Shown here: positions 34,268 to 44,736 of the stretch, piece after piece | How the letters are laid out: the number at the start of each line of letters is the position of its first letter | Numbering within the stretch: position 1 is the first letter of the stretch | NCBI GenBank assembly: GCA_023260135.1 | Contig: JALQWG010000001.1 | Coordinates: forward strand, 62,001-126,000 | Direction of reading: 5' to 3' | DNA length: 64,000 nucleotides | Source of the DNA: Candidatus Altimarinota bacterium | Lineage (GTDB): Bacteria > Patescibacteriota > Gracilibacteria > BD1-5 > UBA2023 | Notes under the pieces: generated by a model | What the model was told of the DNA's origin: nothing | The model's input: the letters and a program-made list of their open reading frames with translations, nothing else | The model's database searches: none | Program-made: the position numbers and the translations under genes

Positions 34268-34615
34268 TTATCAAAGTGAAGTTATAAGACGGGAGAGGAG
34301 CTTGGATATAGATACTGTTTGACTATAAAGTCTTTCGAATTCTTCATGTGTACAGTATCATAAATCTTTTGCTATATAGAGCATTGATCTCACTTCGGCA
34401 GAAGAGCCTTTAGCAATATAGAGAAACTTTCGAAACTCATTATTAGACTGACGCTCATATCACTCAGCAATATTATTCGAAATTGACACAGTGGCACGGG
34501 TTATCTGGTCACGAAAGCCATAATCACGAAAATTTTCACAAACAGCATAGATATCTCGGGCGAGATTTTGAGCTATTTTCCAGGATTCTATGTCTTCAAA
34601 TTGTGTAATTTTCAT
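34268..34615 (-). CDS. Four-helix bundle protein (23S-intervening-sequence-protein family)
   Basis: A 115-residue protein starting MKITQFEDIESWKIAQNLAR. It has the family hallmarks FRDQITRATVSISNNIAEGY and KFLYIAKGSSAEVRSML, with the Gly of NIAEGY encoded by TGA. Proteins of this type occur within 23S rRNA intervening sequences or as free genes. They form pentameric four-helix bundles of unknown function. It lies between the two RNase J-type genes on the same strand. No intervening sequence was noticed in the 23S gene of this window. Confidence 0.9.
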
Positions 34616-34656
34616 TTTACCCTTGGGCTTTATAGACCTTATAACCTTCAACCAAA

Positions 34657-35958
34657 TTATCTCTCTATCACCACTGGCATAACAACCGGTGTACGACCAG
34701 TGAGGAGATAGCAGTATTTTGTAATCTCGCGACGGAGTCACTGCACGAGTGTTCCGCGATCGATCTTCGGATTTTCTGTGAGGAGTTTTTCATAGGTTGC
34801 ACGGATTCCCTTCAGGATCTCCTTGTGTACATACATCATCTCATGTGCATGGACGAATCCACGTGAGTCGATAAATATGTGTCCCGCAATAGTGCGAGCG
34901 CGACTGTCTTCCTCGAGAGTGAACATGAGGACTCCATTTTCCGCGAGCTGAACACGATCTGTGAGTGCATACCCAGCAACAACACCAATAGAACCCTTAT
35001 CGACGTAAAAGGTGTCGAAAGTGAACTTCATGGAGTGTTTTTCGATTTTTTCCTTGCCGAGAGTGACGATATCACCCGAAGAGATAGGCGTACCGAGGAG
35101 TGTATATCCATCTGGTGTTATCTGAAAACTACGATCTGTCGGAGCAGGTGTAGACGAGAGATGAGAAAAATTCACCTCAGTTCCTGATGCTACAAGCGTG
35201 AGTCCTCCTGCCATACGGAACTCGATATCTCCGATACGACGACTTCACTGACCATCAGAAAAGAGTTCAAAAAATCGACACTTCGAAAGGAACTCTGTAT
35301 CTGTAATCTTGTTACGAAAATTCGCGATAATATCTCTCGTTGTATAAAGAGGTGGGAATCAGAGAGCTGGTAGAATCGTCTGGAAGAGTTCTGGCTCTAC
35401 ACGAGGATCGAGGACTATCCAAGCAGAGAGTCGTGACATCTCTGAGACAGGGAGTCGCATATCAGGAAATGTCGGATAGACCTCACCTGCGCGTTCTACA
35501 CTCGAAAACCCTGTACCAAGAAGTACAGTTGTATCACCACGAGTGATGAGCATGAGTGGATCTGTATGTCATTCTCCTGAGAGGACAACGAGACGTGTCT
35601 TGGAGATATCTTCCTCCTTGGGGAGGAACGAAGACTTCATACTCTCGATGAGGCGCGTGAGTGGGGCAACCTTCTTTTGCTCTGGAGTATCTGTATCTTT
35701 TTTCGGGGTTCTCTCCTGGGGTATACGAGAGACTGGCCTCTCTACTGATCGAGATGGCTCTATATTACGCTTCTCGTGAACTCTTGGAGAAAATACCTTT
35801 TTTGCTGGCGTCTCCTCTCCTGAGCCATCGAGATCAGCAAAATCATCATGTGTAAATGTACGAGTATTTGGGGTTTTTGTATTTTGAGGTTGGCGTGACT
35901 GAGTATTCCCTGGAGCACCAAAACTCATATCCAGGCTCGTACCAAAAATATGGTCCAT
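34657..35958 (-). CDS. RNase J-like paralogue lacking the catalytic zinc motif
   Basis: A 433-residue protein. The first 110 residues are a charged, disordered tail (MDHIFGTSLDMSF to KKDTDTPEQKK). The next part resembles the start of a beta-lactamase fold (LVVLSGEGHTDPLMLITRGD) but no HxHxDH motif or beta-CASP block is seen. The C-terminal 150 residues match the RNase J C-terminal domain, with IDSRGFVHAHE and LRREITKYCYLLTGR, then PVVMPVVIE. It looks like a non-catalytic subunit or regulator of RNase J. TGA codons are Gly at several points (LSGEG, LPALGF, LVQGL). Confidence 0.75.
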
Positions 35959-36148
35959 AAAAAAATAAATATAAAAAGAAATGGTCTCCTCTATGAGGAC
36001 GTATTTCTAGAATGTAGAATATATCGATAGAACCACGTACCTTGGGTTCGTATACGAATGAAGTAGATATGAGGATTCCTCACAACTCACTATCCTCGAA
36101 TGTGAAAATACTGAGCTAAAAAGAATCTGTTTTTTTGGAGTATATAGA

Positions 36149-36847
36149 TTAATTGAGAGAATACAAATATTTTTGTAGAGATATCGGAAGCTTGGTTGTA
36201 TCCCACGTGTATCCGGGAACGCGTCCGAGACTATAATCAGTGTCAACGAAAACACCTGAAGGAAATACAGAATTACGAAAAAAAAGATACTTCTCACGGA
36301 TAATATCATCTCGCATAGCACGTTCCTCGAATACACGATTGTGAAAAACATAAAATACGAGAGACTCAGCAAAGTCCTCATACTGATTCGTTGCCGCATA
36401 TCAGGATATGAAGTTTGGTTGTTTTTGTCAGGCTTTTTTGATGCTCGCACTCTGCCAGCTGATATTATAAAAATCGAGAGATATATCGGGAGTTTTCCCC
36501 TCTCGAACCAATACATATATATCTACGAAGTGAGCAAATTCATGAACAAATAGCTTCAAAAATTCAGAATCACGATCTACAAGAGCGGAGAGTATAATAG
36601 AGCGTCACTTCATACGCCCACGAGGTTCGATGAGCTTGGTATCGATAGAGATATCGAGTCGCGACTTGGTAAAAGGCACAAAGCTCGCGGATGAGAGCGT
36701 CTGACCAATAATTTTTTCTCTCGAACGAATCTTGTCTGTATAATCAGTACTCGAGAGCTGAACCTCACCGAGAGCACGTCATGAGAGAGGCGTGCTCGAT
36801 ATAGCAAGGAGAGACACGAGAATGAGAGTGATGATTTTCTGGTACAT
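36149..36847 (-). CDS. Secreted putative zinc metallopeptidase (HExxH)
   Basis: A 232-residue protein with a signal peptide (MYQKIITLILVSLLAISSTP). It has a zincin motif FVHEFAHFVD near residue 103 and a downstream NQYEDFAESLVFYV (about 155), where the Glu would be the third ligand as in gluzincins. Three TGA codons read as Gly. The motif is clear but the family is not. It lies 30 nt upstream... on the same strand as four pilin-like genes, whose products are exported too. The 190 nt after its stop hold no gene. Confidence 0.75.
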
Positions 36848-36877
36848 GGAGGTATTTGTTTTTGTTTTGTGGAAAAC

Positions 36878-37285
36878 CTAGGAACCAAAACTATATATAA
36901 ACTCAACTATGAGGTTTACAAGTGGGAATGCAGTCAGTATGAGAATGAGTCCTATAGCAGCATAGATAACAGTATTTTTGGCTCATTTGAGTTTTTCTTC
37001 GTCTCCACCAGATGTCGTATAACGGATACCAGCATAGACGATAGCACCAATGGCGAAGAGTGCACCAAACTGGAGAATCGTTCTCGACACAGAGACAATG
37101 AGTTCCTTGATACCAGCTTTGTCTTGGGCTCATGTTACAGGAACACTATTGGTGACACCCGTAGCACAATCACGAAGGAACTGTCATGCGGGAGCATCTA
37201 TCGTTGGGTCACACGCTGCAGAGAGTGAGATTGGTACAATGATAGAGGCAATGAGGGTCACGATGAGGAGAATAATTCGAGACAT
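36878..37285 (-). CDS. TrbC/VirB2-like pilin-type protein, copy 3
   Basis: A 135-residue precursor with a signal peptide (MSRIILLIVTLIASIIVPIS, cleavage near SAA-C) and two helices (about 70-90 and 105-128). Between them lies TTSGGDEEKLKGAKNTVIYA, the same loop seen in copies 1 and 2. Three TGA codons are Gly. It is the last of four such genes spaced 4-8 nt apart and so clearly one operon. Confidence 0.75.
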
Positions 37286-37291
37286 AATATA

Positions 37292-37657
37292 TTAGAGTGA
37301 GAGACGTACGAGAATAGAGACAAATGCATATGATATACCGATACTCACGAGTCCTATGGCTCAGAATGTGAGGGATTTCCAGGCTTTTTTCATCTTGGCC
37401 TCATCTCATTCTGCTGTGAAGAGTTCATATGCGATATAGAGAGAGACGCCGACGACGAGAACCGGGAGGGCGACTTGGAGTATGAGTGCCTGTACGTATC
37501 CGAGAACCGTGACAAATGTGAGATCAGAACCCTCTGTGATGATTGTCCCTTCTGGATACCTATCAAATCAGATATCTGGTGGTGGACTTGCTGCAGAGAC
37601 AGTCTCTGAGAACATCAGAGCAAACAGGGAATATATGAGAAAAAGTATATATTGCAT
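37292..37657 (-). CDS. TrbC/VirB2-like pilin-type protein, copy 4
   Basis: A 121-residue protein with a signal peptide (MQYILFLIYSLFALMFSETV, then SAA). Two hydrophobic segments flank ELFTAEGDEAKMKKAWKSL, a variant of the family loop. Three TGA codons are Gly. Spacing to both neighbours is 6-8 nt. Confidence 0.72.
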
Positions 37658-37665
37658 AAAAATAA

Positions 37666-38040
37666 TTATTGGATAGTAGCCTGGATCTTGGTGATAGATT
37701 CGACGAGAGCGTATGCGAGTCATGATACGAAGAGTCCGACAAATGCATATATGATAGTTTTCTTGGCTTTTTTTACCTTTTCATCATCTCAGGCGGCAGC
37801 AATAAAATTCATACCTCACCAGATGATAGCCATTACTGCAAGAACTCCAGTGAGCAAGACAAAATAGGAGATAACCGATGAGAGAATCCTCACGGTACTA
37901 TTGCTCGTCTCATATTCATCATATGGGAGAAGTTCTTCTATAGCAGGATTGCCGTCAGGGATAACCTGTATTGCCGCAGAGAGCCCTACAGGAACAAGTG
38001 CAATAAGTGCGAATATGAGAATTGTAGAGAGTTTTTTCAT
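37666..38040 (-). CDS. TrbC/VirB2-like pilin-type protein, copy 5
   Basis: A 124-residue protein: signal peptide MKKLSTILIFALIALVPVGL, two helices and the loop FIAAAGDDEKVKKAKKTII. Three TGA codons are Gly, all within or next to the conserved loop and second helix. Adjacent to copies 4 and 6. Confidence 0.75.
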
Positions 38041-38044
38041 AGTA

Positions 38045-38434
38045 TTAACTAAAAATCCGAGCAATGAGACTGATAATGGCATATGAGAGGAAGCCGATCA
38101 GCATAGCTATAATATTCCATTTTATAATAGTCTTGGCACGTCCAGTCTTCTCCGAGTCTCAGGCAGAGAATATATAAAAATATCCAGCAACCAAAAATGA
38201 AAACACAGCAATAATCGGTATAGTAAAGAGAAGGAGATCTGCGATACGCCCAAGAATGGTCGCGAGCACTCAAACACCAGAACCAATATTGGAACTATGA
38301 CTCGATCCGAGTGGATCCATAGGAGCAAGGTTGAGCATATAGCTGGACTGAGTCATATCAGCATTCCCTGCAAGAGCAATGAGAGGAATATATGCCAATA
38401 GGGATACGAGAAGTACGGAAAATATACGATACAT
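38045..38434 (-). CDS. TrbC/VirB2-like pilin-type protein, copy 6
   Basis: A 129-residue protein: signal peptide MYRIFSVLLVSLLAYIPLIA, two helices and the loop YIFSAGDSEKTGRAKTIIK. Two TGA codons are Gly. It is the first gene of the four-gene operon. The divergent secG gene lies 128 nt away. Confidence 0.74.
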
Positions 38435-38562
38435 AAAAATGAATTATAGTCGCATAATACACCAAAAAGAGGAAAAAAGCAAAAAAATAAGGAAACTTGC
38501 AAAAAGGCATTTTTTTTATATCATGTGGCGGATTTCCCCTTTATTTTTACAGCATATATCCT

Positions 38563-38769
38563 ATGATTATCGCTCTCACTCTCATCTCGATTCTCCTCAT
38601 TGTTATCGTTGGTATCCAGGCAAAGTGAAATGGACTCTCTATCATCCCAAATAGTAATGATTTTGGGAAATTCGAGCGTCGTGGACCAGAGAAAATTCTC
38701 CACAATGCAACGATTGTTCTCACTGTTGTATTCACTGGACTTGCCCTCGTATCATACTTCATATCGTAG
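38563..38769 (+). CDS. secG: Preprotein translocase subunit SecG
   Basis: A 68-residue protein with two hydrophobic helices around the typical GIQAKGNGLS and FGKFERRGPEKIL segment. Size and topology match SecG, the small subunit that assists SecYEG. One TGA encodes the Gly in QAKGNG. Export of the many secreted proteins in this window would use it. Confidence 0.85.
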
Positions 38770-38828
38770 TCAGAGAGTTTTTACGATCTTTCGACTCTCT
38801 CTTAGCCGAGGGAAGTTTTGTCTCTCCT

Positions 38829-40967
38829 ATGCGTCAACAACACACCCCATCTCATATACGCAAGCCTCTCCTCATCACAGCAGGAGTACTCGCTACACTC
38901 CTCCTCATACACCTTATCGGAGTATATATATACATGTGAGGAAAATATGTGTGACTCCCAGGATGAAGCACGAGTATCGCACTCATCGGAGATGCACCAG
39001 ACATGATGAAGCCTCTCTCCTATGGGAAAAATCCAAATGATACACTCGTGTATCCGTTTTTATATCGAGGACTCATACGTTATAACGTAGACGACGGAAC
39101 TGCGCGAGAAGACCTCGCTCAGTGTGATCTATCGAAGATAGAGAAGATAACCTGTGCTCTCAAAAAAGATATGCGTTGGTCAGATGGAACCATCATCCAG
39201 ACAGATGATGTTCTTGCGACATTTCGTGGTTTTACAGAGTTCGGAGAGAATCCAACTATGACCGAGACACTCCGAGATACTCGCATAGAGGTAAAAGACT
39301 GAACTATCATATTCAATAATCCTGACAAAGATATCGATGTCCTCGAGCTCCTCACCTACCCAATCTATCGTTCTGATATGGTAGAGCAGATGAAGACGAA
39401 TCGATTTACCACAGGGAGTCATCTCACCTCTGGTCAATACACATTTGGTGAACAGGTCGAAGATACGGCATATATGAACAAGCGTATTACACTCGTACGC
39501 AATGATAAGACATCACTCACTCCAGCCTGGTTTGACAAGATACACTTCAAGTTTTTCGAAAATACAAGTGCTATCAAAAATGCTGAAGATACTGTTGGTA
39601 TCGTCGTTCCCTGAACAAAATCTGAGCAAATAGAACTCTCTGAGAGATTCCGACCATACAATTATACAACATACGAATACTTTTCTGTGTTTTTCCAGAC
39701 AGATAGACTCTCCAAAAGTATGCGCAATGCGCTTCATTGGCAAATAGGAACATCACTCTCAGGAATAACAGACAAAAACCACAGTGGTATATCCAATATA
39801 TTCACTGGATATGATTCTATCCTTCCTGCTGGAAGTATAGGGAGTTTTGCTGATATCATGAAGAAAAACGGATACATGAAACGAGATGATTGGGTCTCAC
39901 AGATAGAGAGTACTCCAACCACTATCACTGGTGAGATTATCTACGATAAGCCAAAATACTTTACCAATAGAGTGAACTCGAATGTACTTTTTGTTGATAC
40001 TGAAAGTGGAGAGCTCGTGTTGAATGGAAGTTTTGACGGAAGTGTCACTGCTGTTATCATCAACGGATATCAACTCAAGGAATTCCGTGCAGCGAACAAA
40101 AAATTCACCTACAGGGTATCCCTCGAGGCTGGTACTATGAAGGAATGAAAAAATACATACCTCCTCGAAGGAAAGGTTGGCAATACCGATACAGTCCTCA
40201 GTGAGATACTCACAGTATACTATACTCGTGATGCCGAGAAAATGGCGGAATACAAGAAAACTGTCGATGATGAATATATAGCCCGCAACAATACTCCTGC
40301 ACTTATCGCTGAACGCGAGCGAGAAAAAGAGAAGAAAAAAGAAGCAGCACTCGCGCTCGACCCACTCTACTACTATGACAAGGATGGGAAAGCATTCAAA
40401 CTCACCATCGCGTACATAACAGGGCTCCAATCAACAGAATTCTACGCCCTCGAGGTAGAAAAAATTCTCAAGAATCTCTCACTCCAAGCAGAACTCCTCC
40501 CACTCGATCCGAAGTGACTCCAAGACATCATAAAAACAGGAAAAAAGGACTACGATATCATCATCGCAGGACTCAGTGTTGGTGATAGTATATCTGGGAT
40601 CGGACAACTCTTTGATCCAGCAAATGCAGGAAAGTGAATCAATCTCGCAAATATAGAAGTACAAAAAATTCCAGACCTCTTCGGTGAACTCAGGGCTGCA
40701 ACAACAGAAGAACAAATGAAACCAATCATCACAGAGATACAGAGAATTATGGAAGAAGAGAGTTTTTTCCTCCCTATTGCTACTCCTATACATACACTCT
40801 ATGTTGATCGCAATCTGAAGTGAATCAGAGATATTAGTATCATCGCTGGAACCAAGTCAATATACGAGATAGTCGAATTCGCGAGTATCAAGGATGCATA
40901 CGTATTTGATACTTCAAATAAGTCTCTATGAAGATTTTTCTCATGGATAGGATCACTCCTCTTCTAA
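38829..40967 (+). CDS. Membrane-anchored extracellular solute-binding protein, family 5
   Basis: A 712-residue SBP_bac_5 protein (peptide/nickel-type ABC binding proteins). It has a single N-terminal helix (about 18-36) without a lipobox, so it is tethered by that helix. Early motifs are GDAPDMMKPLSYG and LVYPFLYRGLIRY, then KKDMRWSDGTIIQTDDV. About residues 350-450 carry an inserted beta-rich, Ig-like segment (ESGELVLNGSFDG), and a Glu/Lys coiled segment follows. About seven TGA codons are Gly. No ABC permease or ATPase is adjacent; peptide uptake is the family expectation. Confidence 0.85.
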
Positions 40968-40990
40968 TCACCTAATCCGAATCAATAATC

Positions 40991-41986
40991 ATGAAGGAAT
41001 CGATAGTGCTCTCTGCTTGGGAGCTCATCACCCGATATCATTCACTCAAGAAGCTGAATTTTTTCCCATCATTTGTCGGAATGCTCTGGCTATTTTGTAT
41101 ACTCATATACCAGATTACCTATACGTATGTTATAGTATTTCAAAAAAAAGATGAGCTCTTTTCTGCTCTCGCAGATTTTGTACATAATTCCTATTTTACC
41201 GAAGTAGTGATATCGCTCTTGGGGATTTTTATACTCTATATGCTCCTAGAGCCAATAGCAAATGGTGGTATCATCCATATGATAGATACCTATAGAAAGA
41301 GTAATGGTGAAAAATCCCATCGTGCCGTACAGGGGTTCTTTGATGGGCTCTCACACTTCCTTCCGATTTTTGAGGTACACAATATTACTGGCATATTCAA
41401 ACCCCTCTCTATCATTACCTTCTACATACTCCTCCTTCGTCTTTTTGGGGTTGATTATGCTAGCTCCATTAGCATACTCATGGGCGTCTATCTGATATTC
41501 GCATTCTTCATGAATATGTGTTTTGCCTATTCCAAATTCTTCATCATATTCGAGTGATACTCTGCACTCCCCTCACTCGGGGCATCTACTGGTATGGCAC
41601 TCAGACATATCGGTATCACGGGAAAACTCTACTTCACGATGATACTCCTCTACATGCGAACTATCATCGTTGCTGCAATATTTCTCGGTATACCATTCGT
41701 TGTATCTGGGATCATAGCTTTTTTCACTATCGTGTCAGTAAAGATATTTTTTCTTGCTATATTCAGCATCATTGCTCTCGTATTTTTCATATTCATTGTG
41801 CATCTAAACTCCACTCTCGAGATATTTGTCGAGGCAACGTGGTATGAGGCATATATGCTCTGCAAGGCAGAGGATGCAACATACGGTGGACATGATAGTC
41901 ATGGGCATGGCGAGCACCATGATGACCATGGACATGATGCACATGCCGGTCATGACGCACACCATGATGGTCACTGACACCACTAG
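40991..41986 (+). CDS. Polytopic membrane protein with His-rich C-terminal tail
   Basis: A 331-residue protein with about six hydrophobic helices, starting MKESIVLSAWELITRYHSLK. The last 35 residues are a His/Asp/Gly tail (GGHDSHGHGEHHDDHGHDAH onward) that probably binds a divalent metal. Two TGA codons are Gly. It is 23 nt after the solute-binding protein gene and likely co-transcribed. Its general layout resembles the 308-residue membrane protein at 60928. No transport family recognised. Confidence 0.65.
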
Positions 41987-41989
41987 GAG

Positions 41990-42022
41990 AATTGTTAATT
42001 TTTAATTGTTAATTTTTAATTG
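41990..42022. repeat. TTGTTAATTTTTAA tandem tract
   Basis: Two and a half copies of a 15-nt A+T-rich unit just upstream of the SufU-like gene. Confidence 0.55.
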
Positions 42023-42026
42023 ATTC

Positions 42027-42431
42027 GTGTCCTCCCAAGACCTCATCATCGAATACTCCAGCAATCCACCAAATAAGTGAATGCTCGACAATGCAACAAT
42101 TCGCTATAGAGAGGCGAATCGCGTCTGTGCTGATGTTGTAGAGGTATCTCTCATCATCGAGGATGGCGAACTGAGACAGTTCATGTTCGACGGATATATG
42201 TCGATCGTCGCCACTGCCTGTGTGTCGATCACTGGCGAGATACTCGAGTGATGGAAACTCGATGACATATTAGGGCTCAATGAATTATTCGTCCATGAAC
42301 ATATCGGAACTGATATCTCTCCTCGCCGTCGCTTCGCCTCACTCATATGACTCCTTGCAATCAAAAATGCTATCCACGAATGGAGACAAGATGGAAAGAA
42401 GGAGGATTTTAGTGATATTGTGATTAATTAA
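42027..42431 (+). CDS. SufU/IscU-like protein missing two of three cysteines
   Basis: About 134 residues. The start is uncertain: GTG at 42027 keeps the conserved DLIIEYSSNPPNKGML block, whereas an ATG at 42078 would lose it. Compared with SufU, the first Cys-Asp pair is kept (ANRVCADVVEV), but the GCSIS cysteine is Met and the RIKCATL cysteine is Phe (RRRFASL). A Cys sits two turns away (ATACVSI). It may be a degenerate scaffold or a sulfur acceptor working with the SufS encoded 1.1 kb away. Two or three TGA codons are Gly. It is followed by the HAD gene after 2 nt. Confidence 0.72.
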
Positions 42432-42433
42432 TT

Positions 42434-43069
42434 ATGAAGGTAAATCATATTGAATTCATCTATTTTGATCTCTGATGAGTGGTTATACAAGACTTCTCTG
42501 GAACAAATAAATGGGATGAAATGCTCTTTGATTTATGATTAGACACTCAATGAAAGGAGGATTTTAGAAGAATTTTTAATCAAAATGTGGATGGATTATC
42601 TACATGAGATATCGAATCCTGAGAGCTTATCTGAATATTAGAGAAAGAAACAGCTATAGCTTTCCCTAAATATTATAATCTTATAGATGATTTTGTAATG
42701 AGATTTGAAGAAAACAAGGGGATTGAGGAGGTTATCAAGGAAATTCAAAAGACTCATAAAGTCTGACTTTTAACAAATATGTACCCTTGAATGTTTTGAA
42801 AAATCAAAGCAAAATGAATCCTTCCAGATATTGTTTGGGATATTATAATTGATTCCAGTGAAGTAAAGATGAAAAAACCATATGATGGAATATACACTTA
42901 TGCGGAAAAACTAAGCTGAAAAAAATGAGATCAACTACTTTTTATAGATAACCTGGAAGAAAACCTTGTTCCAGCAAGTAAGTTATGATGGAGCACAATT
43001 CTCTATAATCCAGAAAAGCCGGAAGAATCAAATACAAAGATATTAGAGTCACTATGAATTATTCACTAA
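42434..43069 (+). CDS. HAD-family hydrolase
   Basis: A 211-residue haloacid-dehalogenase-type phosphatase. Motif I is FIYFDLGGVV with the nucleophile Asp, motif II LLTNMYPG, motif III KMKKPYDG with the Lys, and motif IV LLFIDNLEENL with the metal Asp. A helical cap lies between I and II. Fifteen of 19 glycines are TGA, including both in motif I, so the gene is invisible under the standard code. It starts 2 nt after the SufU-like gene. The layout is closest to subclass IA enzymes of the YihX type. Substrate unknown. Confidence 0.88.
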
Positions 43070-43070
43070 A

Positions 43071-43469
43071 TTAAATACTGTGCTTATTGTATATAATATA
43101 TCCCGGTGCATATGGTAAATCTTTCCAATATCAGAACTCGGGGATTCACTTCAGATTGCGATAGGAGTCTCACCATCATCATGGTAATCTAACAAGATAG
43201 TGATCTATTTGTTCGATATATATGATAGTTCCCTCTTCTTCGAGGTATGAGGATGATTCCTCTCCATACTCTGACCATACATAAGACTTCTCGTATCTTC
43301 CGAGAAGCTCTACCATCTCGGAGCAGTAGAGTCATATAAAGTTGAGTTTTTGAATCGAGAGCATATCAGGATTCTCATGCAGTATATCATATTCTGATTT
43401 TCAGAGGATATATGACATACAAGCAAGTCCACATGAATTCGCAAATTGTTGCGGCGAAAAAATTACCAT
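43071..43469 (-). CDS. Possible papain-fold (peptidase C39-like) protein
   Basis: A 132-residue protein starting MVIFSPQQFANSCGLACMSY. The pattern NSCGLACMSYILG matches the Cys-helix of C39-type peptidases, and IEQIDHYLVRLP gives the expected downstream His. An Asp follows in GDSYRNL. Five TGA codons are Gly. There is no leader peptidase transporter nearby. The start codon lies inside the hairpin that follows sufS. It converges on the HAD gene, 1 nt apart. Confidence 0.6.
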
Positions 43470-43503
43470 AGAACTATATTAAGTAACTCTATGGTAATTT
43501 TTA
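43464..43503 (-). promoter_or_regulatory. Hairpin after sufS overlapping the start of the next gene
   Basis: TTACCATAGA and TCTATGGTAA form a 10-bp stem flanked by T runs. On the minus strand the second arm contains the ATG of the C39-like gene, so the hairpin may both terminate sufS transcripts and hide that start codon. Confidence 0.55.
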
Positions 43504-43524
43504 TATTTTATATACAAGTGAATT

Positions 43525-44718
43525 TTACAGATTTTTAAGTTTCTCCACCAATGTATCCACATCCTCTCTCGTGTTATAGATATAGAGACTCGCACGGAGA
43601 GAACCACGGATACCGAGAGACTGATGGAGTGGATCCGTACAGTGATGTCCAGCACGGACACAGATGCCCGCATCAGCGAGCGTCTCTGCGACATCGTTCG
43701 GATGATGATTATCAAATACGAATGAGAATACTCCGAGACGATTCTCGGATTTTTTTGAGCCTATGAGTCGGATAGTAGATGGTAGTGTCCCGAATTGTTC
43801 GAGAGCATATTCTGTGAGTTCTCTCTCATAATGCTCCACTGCTGCGTATCCACCGATAGAGTCGATGTATTCGAGGGCGGTGAGGAGCGATACTGCACCA
43901 ACAATATGCGGTGTTCCTGGTTCATGACGGAATGGGAGTCCTGCTGCCTCGTATCAGTCTGTCGAGACACTATTGATAGCACCACCTCCACAGAACGCTG
44001 GATTCATTTTTTGCAATAACTCTTTGCGTCCATAGAAGAAACCAATTCCGGTATCGCTCATCACTTTGTGTCCCGTACCAACATAGAAGTCGATACTATA
44101 CTTCGACACGTCGGTCGCCATATGTGGGAATCGCTGAGAACCATCGAGGACAAATATTGGCCTTGTCGAGAGTGTGTCGAACATCGACTTCACCCTGTCG
44201 AGATCGAGTACCTCACCCGTCACATTGGATGCTCCAGTAATAGAGAGAACTTTCGCATGAGGGAACTTGGACGCAAGAGAGTCATAGTCAATAGTTCCAT
44301 CATCATGAAGGTCAACCCAGTCGATGATGATACCATATTCCTCTGCGAGTATCTGCCATGGGACAATATTGGCATGATGATCAACTTTTGATAGAAGAAC
44401 AGTGTCTCATCTTCAGAGAAGTCCAGACTTCACGAGTGAACGAGAGAGGAAGTTAAATGCGTATGTCGCATTGTACGTAAAAACTATCTCATCCGCACGT
44501 GCAGAGAGCTTCTCTGCTACGGCTTTCTTCGCTTTTTCATAGAGAAGCGATGACTCCATAGAGAGATCATAGGCACCACGATGGATATTGGAGTAGTTGG
44601 TCGACAGGTAGTTCGACATCGCGTCGATAACCTGTTGAGGCTTTTGTGCACTCGATGCAGAGTCGAGGAATACGAGATCAGGATGTGTCTGGAATATAGG
44701 AAAGTCTGAACGAAACAT
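43525..44718 (-). CDS. sufS: Cysteine desulfurase SufS
   Basis: A 397-residue PLP enzyme that takes sulfur from cysteine for Fe-S clusters and other thio-compounds. It has HHANIVPW (PLP-stacking His), the TGHKVMSDTGIGF block with the PLP Lys, and RAGHHCTDPL with the catalytic Cys in the group II position. N-terminal FLDSASSAQKPQQVI is canonical. TGA codons give Gly in LLGRGDTVLL and elsewhere. It is 18 nt after the TPR lipoprotein gene and near the SufU-like gene on the other strand. Confidence 0.95.
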
Positions 44719-44736
44719 AGAAAGAAGGGTTATATA

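Noticed and set aside
34268-34615. Four-helix-bundle gene as a 23S intervening sequence
   Set aside because: It is not in the rRNA gene and no intervening sequence was found in the 23S; it is a free-standing gene between two nuclease genes.
42078-42431. ATG at 42078 as the start of the SufU-like gene
   Set aside because: It would lose the conserved N-terminal DLIIEYSSNP block that remains open upstream to the GTG at 42027.
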